18,504 nt of DNA from Actinomycetota bacterium. GTDB lineage: Bacteria > Actinomycetota > Thermoleophilia > UBA2241. The notes below the pieces were generated by a model. It was not told the DNA's origin and ran no database searches. It saw nothing but the letters and a program-made list of their open reading frames with translations. Below are positions 1-6,131 of this stretch, piece by piece. Location: the NCBI GenBank assembly GCA_003157715.1, contig PMKK01000262.1, forward strand, positions 15,324 through 33,827. Reading direction: 5' to 3'. Made by a program: the position numbers and the translations under genes. Every line of letters starts with the position of its first letter. Position 1 is the first letter of the stretch.

Positions 1-49
1 GGAAGCCATGGTGCTGGCCTACCTGCAGGACGCGGCGCCGCTGCCCTAG
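1..49 (+). CDS. C-terminal end of an unidentified gene (5' truncated by window edge)
   Basis: An open frame from position 2 reads EAMVLAYLQDAAPLP and stops at TAG 47-49. The family cannot be named from 15 residues. The tail is loosely like the end of HicB-type antitoxins (amphipathic helix, then a Pro-rich end), but that is only a guess. A close copy of this tail and of the DNA after it occurs at 2188-2278, so the gene belongs to a locally duplicated family. Confidence 0.4.
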   Translation, partial: EAMVLAYLQDAAPLP

Positions 50-91
50 ACCGATCCCCCGGGGGAGATCTTGCGAGTCAACCTCCACGTC
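1..91 (+). repeat. Direct repeat copy 1: gene tail plus downstream hairpin
   Basis: Positions 1-91 align without gaps to 2188-2278, with about 12 mismatches by eye (roughly 87% identity). The repeat covers the last 15 codons of an open frame, its TAG, and a GATC-bounded C/G-rich near-palindrome just after the stop (53-70) that would fold as a terminator-like hairpin. Confidence 0.75.
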
Positions 92-98
92 CAATCTT

Positions 99-118
99 TT
101 GATTGTCTGAACAATCAA
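99..118. promoter_or_regulatory. Perfect 8-bp inverted repeat, candidate operator upstream of the permease
   Basis: TTGATTGT at 99-106 and ACAATCAA at 111-118 form a perfect inverted repeat with a 4-nt spacer. It sits in an AT-rich island about 160 bp before the permease start. The size and symmetry suit a dimeric repressor site (GntR or TetR type). The regulator is not identifiable. The rest of 119-260 contains no gene I can support. Confidence 0.35.
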
Positions 119-275
119 CGCACCATCGACGCCGGTTCTCATGGTCGGCAGGGATGGTCTCGAAACGAGCAGAAGGCGGTCCTTCTTGCCCTCGTGGGCA
201 TCGACCGCCCGTCCGGCGACCCCGACCTGCAAGCCATCGGCCGGGCGCTGCTGACATGATCGCGAGGGGGAGAGC

Positions 276-1775
276 ATGAGCACGGACTTGTCGAGCGAGG
301 CGCCGGCGAGGAGCCTGAGACGATCTCAGGTTCGCCTCATCACCGTGGTCCTGATGATCTACATCTTCGTGTCCGGCGGCTCGTTCGGCATCGAAGACAT
401 GATTTCGTCCTCCGGTCCGGGCCTGACCATACTCATCCTTCTGCTGCTGCCGATCGTCTGGAGCATGCCCATGGCGCTCATCGCCAGCGAACTGGGTTCA
501 GCCCTCCCGGGCGAGGGCGGCTTCTATCTCTGGGCGCGCCGCGGGCTCGGCGACTTCTGGGGCTTCCAGTCGGCCTGGTGGTGGTCGCTCTCCACGTTCG
601 TCGACTCATCTCTCTACATCGTGCTGGCCGTCGGCTACCTGCAGAACTGGATGCATTTCGACAAGTTCTGGTTCTACATCATCGGCTGGACGCTGATCGC
701 CGTCTTCACGGTCGTCAACGTCCTGGGCGTCGACCTCGTGGCGCTCGGCTCCGCGCTCTTCGCGGTACTGGTCATCGCGCCGTTCGTCGTGCTCATCGTC
801 GTCGGGTTCGCGAAATGGCAGTTCAACCCGCTTACGCCGCTCACACCGCCGGGCATGCCGATCTTCGGTACCAGCGGCGCCCTCGGCGTCGGCTTGGCGA
901 TCGGCGTCTGGATCTACTCCGGCTGGGAATCGATGTCGACGCTGTCTGGGGAGATCCGCAACCCGCAGAAGCTCATCCCGCGCGCCCTCATGCTGGCCGT
1001 GCCGTTCATCGTCGCCCTCTACGTGCTGCCCACCGTGGCCGGCCTCGCCGGCTACGGACACTGGGCACACTGGGCGACGCAGGCGGGCGGCGGCTACGTC
1101 TCGTTCGTCGAGATCGGCCGCAAGCTCGGCGGATCCGCGCTGGGCGTCGCGCTGCTCACGTCGGCGCTCCTCGGCAATCTCGCCCTTTACTTCACCGCCC
1201 TGGCCTCGGGTGCGCGCCCGTTCTTCGCGATTGCGGCCGACGGCCTCTTCCCCAAGAGCGTGGCGCGGGTCTCGAGACGCTGGGGCACGCCGGCGGTCGC
1301 CATCGTCTTTTTGGCCGCCGTCACCGCCGTCCTCATCATCGGCCCCTTCCAGAACCTGGTGGTCATCGACGTGATACTGTTCACGTCGTCCTACGTGCCG
1401 ATCTTCATCGCCGCCGTGCGCCTGCGCACGAAGGAACCCGGTCTCAAACGCCCGTTCCGTGTGCCTTTCGGCACAGCCGGCATGGTCGCCATGATCGTCC
1501 CGCCCATCCTCATCGTCCTGTTCACAATCTACGTGAACGCCATCGACCGCAGCACGACCATCTTCGGCATCACCGGCTTCAAGGTGTGGGGCGTCAACGT
1601 CGGCTGGTACGGCATCGCGGGCACCGTCGCGCTGCTCTCGGGGCCACCCTGCTTCTACATCTTCCGCAGGATCTACGGCGGTCCGGCTGGGCCCTCCGCC
1701 GAGGCCGGCAACGACGAGCTCGCGCTGGCCGAAGCGGAGGCGGCGGAGGATGCGGCCGCGATCATTCACTCGTAG
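276..1775 (+). CDS. APC-superfamily amino acid/polyamine permease
   Basis: A 499-residue integral membrane transporter with about 12 hydrophobic helices, normal for the APC superfamily. The first helix carries VSGGSFGIEDM at about residues 32-42, followed by a GPGL segment, SMPMALIASELG, PGEGGFYLWARRGLG and WGFQSAWWW. This order closely follows plant polyamine-uptake (PUT/LAT-like) transporters, whose helix 1 reads VSGGPFG(V/I)ED. By family it should import amino acids or polyamines by cation symport; the substrate is inferred. The tail after about residue 470 is an acidic, Ala-rich cytoplasmic extension. The ATG at 276 follows a GAGGGGGAGA Shine-Dalgarno at the right distance. No partner gene shares the operon. 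The minus-strand GFA relic abuts its 3' end. Confidence 0.9.
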   Translation: MSTDLSSEAPARSLRRSQVRLITVVLMIYIFVSGGSFGIEDMISSSGPGLTILILLLLPIVWSMPMALIASELGSALPGEGGFYLWARRGLGDFWGFQSAWWWSLSTFVDSSLYIVLAVGYLQNWMHFDKFWFYIIGWTLIAVFTVVNVLGVDLVALGSALFAVLVIAPFVVLIVVGFAKWQFNPLTPLTPPGMPIFGTSGALGVGLAIGVWIYSGWESMSTLSGEIRNPQKLIPRALMLAVPFIVALYVLPTVAGLAGYGHWAHWATQAGGGYVSFVEIGRKLGGSALGVALLTSALLGNLALYFTALASGARPFFAIAADGLFPKSVARVSRRWGTPAVAIVFLAAVTAVLIIGPFQNLVVIDVILFTSSYVPIFIAAVRLRTKEPGLKRPFRVPFGTAGMVAMIVPPILIVLFTIYVNAIDRSTTIFGITGFKVWGVNVGWYGIAGTVALLSGPPCFYIFRRIYGGPAGPSAEAGNDELALAEAEAAEDAAAIIHS

Positions 1776-1975
1776 CCTTCGGGGTCTCAGAGGATGCTGG
1801 AGCCGCATGGCGAGCAGAAGCCGCGCCGCACGTTCGGGGTCACATCCTTGGCGGTGTGGTACCACCTGAGCGCGCCGCGCTCCGTGGTCACGAGGTCCTC
1901 GCGGCGGGCAGACGTGTATGCGGAGAAGTTGCCGTGCGTACGTCGGCAGTTCTCGCAGTGGCAGAGAAGCTGATG
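1766..1975 (-). pseudogene. GFA-family (CENP-V/GFA zinc domain) gene relic
   Basis: The minus strand from about 1975 down reads LLCHCENCRRTHGNFSAY, then LRWYH, then RRGFCSPCGSSIL, a stop (TGA 1789-1787), then DPEGYE and a second stop at 1768-1766. CxCxxCR...H and RGFCxxCGSSL(F)WDP are the zinc-ligand signatures of the GFA (glutathione-dependent formaldehyde-activating-like) family. In intact relatives a Trp precedes DP, so TGA has most likely replaced TGG. The N-terminal part, with the first zinc cysteines, is missing: homology ends where the tRNA 3' half begins (about 1971-1976). The C-terminal part runs into the end of the permease gene. It is a non-functional fragment. Confidence 0.7.
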
Positions 1976-2020
1976 GCGAGGGACAGAATTGAACTGTCGA
2001 CACCATGATTTTCAGTCGGG
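1971..2020 (-). tRNA. 3' half of a tRNA-Phe (anticodon GAA), 5' half absent
   Basis: On the minus strand the order is: anticodon stem, loop CTGAAAA (2015-2009, anticodon GAA at 2013-2011), stem, a 5-nt variable region (2003-1999), T arm GACAG-TTCAATT-CTGTC (1998-1982, perfect 5-bp stem with canonical T loop), acceptor 3' strand CCTCGCC (1981-1975), then ATCA. Element spacing is exactly that of a tRNA. The anticodon stem pairs at only 3 of 5 positions. No matching acceptor strand (GGCGAGG) or D arm is found upstream, so this is not a functional tRNA. A 3' half-tRNA is typical of the duplicate left by integration into a tRNA gene. Confidence 0.65.
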
Positions 2021-2187
2021 TCTGACGGCTGTCAGGGCCCGTTATGCTGCAATTTGCTTCAGAGAATCCGAGCCCTCGGACCCGGCAGAATCGCGCCCGT
2101 GCAGGACTTTCTGCCTTGGGTTGCGGCCAGATCGCCGCGATTTCCTGAACTAAGACGGCCCCGTGGGACACCAGGTGTCGCGCTTGT

Positions 2188-2278
2188 GAAAGCCATGGTG
2201 CTGGCCTACCTGACAGACGCCCCGCCGCAGCCCTAGACCGATCCCCCAGGGGAGATCCTGCGAGTGGATCTCCACGTC
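2188..2278 (+). repeat. Direct repeat copy 2: gene tail plus downstream hairpin
   Basis: This is the second copy of the 1-91 repeat, about 2.2 kb downstream in the same orientation. The open frame reads KAMVLAYLTDAPPQP with TAG at 2234-2236, followed by the same GATC-bounded C/G-rich hairpin (2240-2257). No coding frame with family signatures leads into it, so here the tail is a detached fragment. Between the half-tRNA and this copy (about 2021-2187) I see no gene. Confidence 0.7.
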
Positions 2279-2305
2279 AAGATCGCCGGCACCTGGACTG
2301 CCGGG

Positions 2306-2482
2306 TCACTCCTCGTCAGTCAGTGGCACCACGGTCTCCAGCACGCCGCGATACGTCCCGTCCGAGTCGCGCAGGGCCGTGTAGACGATGCGCTCGGAGC
2401 CGTGGTCGCCATGCTCGACTGTGTCGACTTCGTCCCTGGCCTCGCGAGACGCGCCACCGTCACCAGAGTCGATGAAACGCAT
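2306..2482 (-). pseudogene. PAS-domain tail (DUF438-associated type), probable relic
   Basis: From an ATG at 2482 (a TTG lies at 2494) the frame encodes 58 residues. The second half reads RIVYTALRDSDGTYRGVLE and then an acidic end, LTDEE. The pattern IxYxAxRDxxGxYxGxLE matches the last strands of the PAS domain found in DUF438/hemerythrin-type proteins (YIRYFAVRDEEGxYxGTLE). The first half of the domain is missing. It overlaps by 23 bp the extended (read-through) end of the upstream membrane protein gene. It could be a tiny translationally coupled protein, but a leftover 3' end of a larger gene is more likely. Confidence 0.4.
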
Positions 2483-2543
2483 ACCTGATGCCAAGTCCGA
2501 GTGCGACTGCGCAGACGAGGCTGAGCAGCGTGCCCACCAGGAA

Positions 2544-3263
2544 CTACTCCGCCAGGGTCTTGTCTTCGAACTCCCGCGCCCGGATCAGTCCCTTGGCCGC
2601 AATGAGGAAGCCAAGACCCTCATAGCTACCTTCCACCACAAGCACGACTATGAGCAGTCGCTCGAGGTATCCGATCAGCCACCCCTGCCTGAGTGCGATG
2701 GACGCCTCGCTCCTGCCTCCGCTACCCTCTCCCAACCCGGAGGATGTGGGTGAAGCCGCCTCAACTTCGGCACGGGGAGCTACCTGGACCTTCTGCAGGA
2801 TCCCACGCACTATGTTGCCAGATTGCCACACGGCGATGATCAGCCCGGATGCCGCCAGGCAAATGGCTATTCCGTGCGAGCGGGACACGTCGGGGTGGAG
2901 AAATGGGGTACCGACATGCGGCTTTCCGACGTGAATGATGACGCCCGACAAGCCGGCCCACAGGATGAGGGCGCCGATCTCCAGGTCGGCCAGCCTTCCC
3001 TTGCGGAGTGCTTCACCTCGCAGGCGGAAGAGCAGCAGGACGCCGACGGCCGCGAGGGCGGCCAGCATGATGCCACTGCCGTGGAGGCTCCAGCCGGCCA
3101 CGAGGATGGCTGCTGCCATCACAGTCGCCCGTGGCACCGGCCCCCAGAAAGGCACGGTGTCGGAGCTCGATCTCCACGCCGACCAGCACATGTCGACGTG
3201 ACGAGAAGCAGTCGCTACGCTCCAGAAGAGCAGGGCCAGCGAGAAGAAGACGAGCTGGCTCAT
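2544..3263 (-). CDS. Polytopic membrane protein with DUF3307-like C-terminus, ended early by an amber codon
   Basis: From ATG 3263, which overlaps the SatD-like stop as ATGA, this encodes 239 residues with about six hydrophobic segments. Its end reads GWLIGYLERLLIVVLVVEG, GFLIAAKGLIRAREFED, KTLAE, then TAG (2546-2544). In the same frame the DNA continues FLVGTLLSLVCAVALGLG and stops at TGA 2462-2460. In DUF3307 proteins, which are often encoded beside satD, the motif is (A/T)EYxLIGTLLS, so the amber sits exactly where a conserved Tyr belongs. The N-terminal part lacks the His/Asp-Phe signature of classical DUF3307. The last helix is lost unless the amber is read through or is a sequencing error. 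Function unknown; coupling implies work with the SatD-like protein. Confidence 0.7.
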   Translation of the reverse strand: MSQLVFFSLALLFWSVATASRHVDMCWSAWRSSSDTVPFWGPVPRATVMAAAILVAGWSLHGSGIMLAALAAVGVLLLFRLRGEALRKGRLADLEIGALILWAGLSGVIIHVGKPHVGTPFLHPDVSRSHGIAICLAASGLIIAVWQSGNIVRGILQKVQVAPRAEVEAASPTSSGLGEGSGGRSEASIALRQGWLIGYLERLLIVVLVVEGSYEGLGFLIAAKGLIRAREFEDKTLAE

Positions 3264-3934
3264 CGACAATCGCTGCCCCGGCGAGCCACGAACAGTCGTA
3301 AAGCCTCGCCCAGCGCCCGCTCACCCTGGCGGTAGCTGGTCCAGCCCGCTGCCGCGGCGGTATGCGACACGGACTGGCTGGTCACGCCGAGCAGGCGGGC
3401 GGCATCCTGCTGCGTGTGGCCGGAACGGAGGAGCGCCAAGATCTCGCGCTGCCTGTCAGTGAAGTCCATGAAGGCTTGTCGCAGAAGGCCGCCGAGACCG
3501 TTCAGGATCGCATCCTGGAGTTCACCAAATCCGCGAAACGAGATGCGTTCTCTGGGCTGGTACTTGACCGCATTGTGAAAGGCCGGGCCGTCCATCAGGC
3601 GCGAGTCAGGATCGCGCTGGGTGAAGATCTGGCCAAACCCCAGGCCGAGACGCACCCTGTCGCGCAACTTGCTCCAGGCATCCCAGGCTACGTCGGGAAC
3701 GACCGTCGGATCGTCGATGACGGCCTGGAACGAGTCGCCGGCGGTCACGACGAACTCAGTACCGAGCCGCTCTCCGTACCGCTCATTCAGCCTCAGGACG
3801 AGGTCAGTAAGGTCGACTTGGAGCGCCTGTCGATCGGCCGGGTCGAGACGCATCGAACTGACGATGTCGGCGGCCAAAACCAGGTAGTGTTCGGAGCCTG
3901 CCGAGGCCGTCTGTGGGTGGACGTCTCCTTGCAT
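3260..3934 (-). CDS. SatD-like protein with C-terminal helix-turn-helix
   Basis: 224 residues. The SatD core occupies about residues 16-125: LVLAADIVSS (Asp23), FVVTAGDSFQ (Gly66-Asp67), RVRLGLGFGQI (94-103) and MDGPAFHNA (114-122). These are the GD and DGPAFH hallmarks of the family, which is often compared with a cyclase-like fold. Residues 158-195 form a sigma-region-4/LuxR-like HTH (TDRQREILALLRSGHTQQDA, then LLGVTSQSVS), so the protein may sense something and bind DNA. The ATG at 3934 lies 6 nt after TAGTAT, with no Shine-Dalgarno, which suggests a leaderless mRNA. It overlaps the downstream membrane protein by 4 bp. SatD was named from an acid-tolerance locus of Streptococcus mutans; its biochemical role is not established. 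Confidence 0.75.
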   Translation of the reverse strand: MQGDVHPQTASAGSEHYLVLAADIVSSMRLDPADRQALQVDLTDLVLRLNERYGERLGTEFVVTAGDSFQAVIDDPTVVPDVAWDAWSKLRDRVRLGLGFGQIFTQRDPDSRLMDGPAFHNAVKYQPRERISFRGFGELQDAILNGLGGLLRQAFMDFTDRQREILALLRSGHTQQDAARLLGVTSQSVSHTAAAAGWTSYRQGERALGEALRLFVARRGSDCR

Positions 3935-3940
3935 GGTTCG

Positions 3941-3946
3941 ATACTA
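3941..3946 (-). promoter_or_regulatory. Candidate -10 box for a leaderless SatD-like transcript
   Basis: TAGTAT on the minus strand lies 6 nt before the ATG, placing the expected transcription start on the A of ATG. No good -35 is present at 16-18 nt, so an activator or an upstream motif may compensate. Confidence 0.4.
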
Positions 3947-3958
3947 GCGCCATCCGAG

Positions 3959-4040
3959 AATCAACGAAAGACGATTGACCGCATCGATTCCAACCTTCAG
4001 TGATTGATGAGACAGTAGTCAACCACTTACGGTTGATTAC
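3959..4040. promoter_or_regulatory. Cluster of TTGA-type motifs with a 10-bp inverted repeat upstream of the SatD-like gene
   Basis: Within 82 bp of unusually AT-rich DNA there are five TTGA/TCAA-centred words: AATCAAC (3959), GATTGAC (3973), TGATTGA (4001), GTAGTCAACC (4015-4024) and GGTTGATTAC (4031-4040). The last two form an inverted repeat, 9 of 10 positions paired, with a 6-nt spacer. The layout suggests an operator array. The SatD-like protein, with its own HTH, is an obvious candidate ligand. Confidence 0.45.
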
Positions 4041-4363
4041 TAGCTGGCCAGCCAGTCGCGGCGCCCGAGCCGTCGTAGCCGGCCACCTGGTGTAGTGAGA
4101 GGCCGGGTCGTGAAGCCCGAGGCCAGGAGGTGGCGCCGGCGCGGTGGCGCTACATGTGCGACACGGGCCCGGTCACATGGCACGACTCAGGCAAGACCCC
4201 GACTACGCCCTTCGGAGTCGTCGGCACACCGGCGCCGCCTCGCGGACTTCGTGCACGGCTGGTCCGCGAAGTGAACCGCACCCTGCGGACAATCACTGTC
4301 ATGCAGCGCTGCAGCACACGCCGGCCAAGCAAGCTAATCTTCATCCCCCAAAGGAGCTCTCCC
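4041..4363 (+). other. Intergenic leader of the anti-sigma/sigma pair
   Basis: No gene is supported here. The open frame that enters the anti-sigma gene from 4130 has no ribosome-binding site and no family similarity before 4364. The segment holds a perfect 8-bp inverted repeat, TCGCGGAC (4240-4247) and GTCCGCGA (4262-4269), with a 14-nt loop: a terminator or a leader stem. A weak ECF-like promoter (GTGAAC at 4271, then CACTGTC about 18 nt on) lies after it. Confidence 0.4.
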
Positions 4364-5470
4364 ATGATTGACGACAACGACGAACTGCGTTGGCTGGAGG
4401 CGCAGCAGCCCCCTGTCGAACCGCCCGACACAGAGACGACCATGTGGGCACGAGCCGCCGTGCTGGCCCACGCCGAGAAATCGCGCCAGCTACCCCACTT
4501 GGTCGCCCGCGCACCGGCGGGATCGGCCCCGCGCACGCACCACGGCATGACGCGCTTCTTGAAGCGACACCGCTCGCTCGCGGCGGCTGCGGCAGTGGCC
4601 GTCATGGCGGCCGCCGGCATCACGGCGGTGGTCGGCATCCCGCACACCGGCGACAAGGGGCTCGTGAACGGCGTGCCCACGGCGCAGGCCAAGACCCTGC
4701 TCGCCTTGAGCTCGCGTGTGCTGGCCGCGCCGGCACCCGCCGGGAACGCCACACTCGTCCAGCACACCAACGCGCTCGCTCAAGGCAAGTTCACGGGAGC
4801 CGACCTCTACCTGGACAACGGTCACTACTACTACGCGCCGACCGTCGCCGGCCTTCACAATGCGGCAAACGGCGGCCCGTCTGAGGTGGGCTACGACCTC
4901 CAGCCGGCGATCGCGGCGGCAGCCGGCGTGGCCACGGCCGACCCGCAGACCGCCCGCACCGCCTTCCTGAAGGCGATCAGCTCTTCGCTGTACCCCAAGG
5001 TCGGCCTGCCGAACGGCACCCGCGCCCGGCAGGACAACTACATCTGGATCACCGCGATCGACGCGCTCGGGGCGGCCTACGGCCGGCCCGCGGTACTGGG
5101 CGGAATGCTGAACGTGCTTGCGACCGTCGATGGCATGACCGTCACGCGTGACAGCTACCAGGGACAGAGCGTGCTCGAGCTCACGCTGACGACTCACGTG
5201 GTCCCTACCAGTCCCAAGGCTCTGCGCGCCGACGCGGCCAGGGCGACGGATGCCGTCATGCGCGAGAAACTCGAAGCGGCGGCAAAGCAGCGGGCGTCTC
5301 ATCCTGAAGCGCCGTACACCGACGTCGAGACCCTCACCCTCAACGACCAGACCGGCGCCCTGCTCGTCTACCAGGACAAGCCGGACATGCCGGGAGCCGC
5401 AGAGGGGGAGGGCGTCACCGTCACCTACCACGTCTCCCGCGTCGACGCGGCCGGCTACGGGCTTCGATGA
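4364..5470 (+). CDS. Membrane-anchored anti-sigma-like protein (CU044_5270-like)
   Basis: 368 residues from ATG 4364, chosen because AAAGGAG lies 8 nt upstream; the open frame extends back to 4130 without a better start. A short acidic cytoplasmic N-terminus (residues 1-65, with WLEAQQP and a helix around WARAAVLAHAEK) is followed by KRHR, one transmembrane helix (about 71-91) and a 275-residue external domain. That domain carries NYIWITAIDALGAAYGRPAV and LNVLATVDGMTV, as in the actinobacterial CU044_5270 family, whose members sit beside ECF sigma factors. Its end overlaps the sigma gene by 4 bp (ATGA), a strong sign that the two act together, presumably as membrane sensor and sigma partner. 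There is no zinc-binding HxxxCxxC, so any sequestration is not by the ZAS type. Confidence 0.75.
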   Translation: MIDDNDELRWLEAQQPPVEPPDTETTMWARAAVLAHAEKSRQLPHLVARAPAGSAPRTHHGMTRFLKRHRSLAAAAAVAVMAAAGITAVVGIPHTGDKGLVNGVPTAQAKTLLALSSRVLAAPAPAGNATLVQHTNALAQGKFTGADLYLDNGHYYYAPTVAGLHNAANGGPSEVGYDLQPAIAAAAGVATADPQTARTAFLKAISSSLYPKVGLPNGTRARQDNYIWITAIDALGAAYGRPAVLGGMLNVLATVDGMTVTRDSYQGQSVLELTLTTHVVPTSPKALRADAARATDAVMREKLEAAAKQRASHPEAPYTDVETLTLNDQTGALLVYQDKPDMPGAAEGEGVTVTYHVSRVDAAGYGLR

Positions 5471-6057
5471 GCTTCGAGGTCCAGCGCGTGCTCGTCGACT
5501 CGGACGCCGCCGTGATCGCTCGCTCCATGGCCGATCCGGAGCTCTTCGGCGAACTGTTCGACAGGCACTGGCCGTCGGTCTACCGCTACTGCCGGTCGCG
5601 GGCGGGATCCGAGGGAGAGGACCTGGCCGCCGAGACGTTCCGGCTCGCCTTTGACCGGCGTGCCACCTATGAGCTCGACCGGCCCGACGCGAGACCCTGG
5701 CTGCTCGGACTTGCGACCAACCTCATCCGCAACCACCTGCGCAGCTGCGGCCGGAGTACGCGAGCGCTCGGGCGCCTCGCGGAGGCGGGCGTCGTCGATG
5801 ACCCCACCGACACCATCATCGAGCGCGCGGAGGCGGCTCAACTGGGCCCCGTACTGGCACAGGCTCTGGATGGGATACGGAGCAGTGACCGCGACGCCCT
5901 GCTTCTCTTTGCCTGGAACGACCTCAGCTACGACGAAGTCGCTGTCGCCCTCGGCATCCCCGTGGGCACCGTAGCCTCCCGTATCAGCAGGGCGCGGCTC
6001 CGGCTTCGTGCCGGCTTGGCCGAACTCGACTGCCGGCCGAAACAAACGAGGTCGTAG
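5467..6057 (+). CDS. ECF-type RNA polymerase sigma factor
   Basis: 196 residues. Region 2 (about 25-95) reads LFGELFDRHWPSVYRYCRSR, EGEDLAAETF and RPWLLGLATNLIRNHLR, the classic ECF sigma2 signatures. Region 4 (about 135-185) reads IRSSDRDALLLFAWNDLSYD, then VALGIPVGTVASRISRARL, a complete sigma4 HTH. It redirects RNA polymerase to a small regulon. Translation is coupled to the preceding anti-sigma-like gene through ATGA 5467-5470. The order partner-then-sigma is reversed from the usual sigma-first arrangement. A strong terminator follows 36 nt after the stop. Which ECF group it belongs to cannot be decided by eye. Confidence 0.9.
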   Translation: MSFEVQRVLVDSDAAVIARSMADPELFGELFDRHWPSVYRYCRSRAGSEGEDLAAETFRLAFDRRATYELDRPDARPWLLGLATNLIRNHLRSCGRSTRALGRLAEAGVVDDPTDTIIERAEAAQLGPVLAQALDGIRSSDRDALLLFAWNDLSYDEVAVALGIPVGTVASRISRARLRLRAGLAELDCRPKQTRS

Positions 6058-6092
6058 CCGCCCTACCCAGGGGTTCCAGCTCAGAGTCAAGA

Positions 6093-6131
6093 GGGGGGAG
6101 GCCCGGCATGCAGGGCGCCGGGTCTCCCCCC
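6093..6131 (+). terminator. Strong hairpin terminator after the sigma gene
   Basis: GGGGGGAGGCCCGGC (6093-6107) pairs with GCCGGGTCTCCCCCC (6117-6131) across a 9-nt loop: a 15-bp stem with a single G-T wobble. No U tract follows, as is common in actinobacteria. Confidence 0.75.

Noticed and set aside
71..259. Small plus-strand frame before the permease
   Set aside because: TTG start inside the repeat, no ribosome-binding site, no recognisable motif; it crosses the dyad at 99-118.
1971..2050. Complete tRNA-Phe gene
   Set aside because: No acceptor 5' strand or D arm upstream, and the anticodon stem is imperfect; only the 3' half is present.
606..2171. Long minus-strand open frame opposite the permease
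   Set aside because: Asp/Arg/His-rich shadow of the permease; only the GFA relic (in another frame) and half tRNA on this strand have family support.
1766..2546. Stop-codon reassignment (TGA as Trp, TAG as Tyr)
   Set aside because: Several intact genes here end at TGA or TAG at the expected length, so the code is standard; the two stops are better read as mutations or errors.
4271..4303. ECF-type promoter (autoregulation) before the anti-sigma gene
   Set aside because: GTGAAC and CACTGTC only loosely resemble the GGAAC/CGTC consensus; too weak to list as a separate feature.
4130..4363. N-terminal extension of the anti-sigma-like protein
   Set aside because: No Shine-Dalgarno at 4130 or other early starts; AAAGGAG directly before ATG 4364 decides the start.
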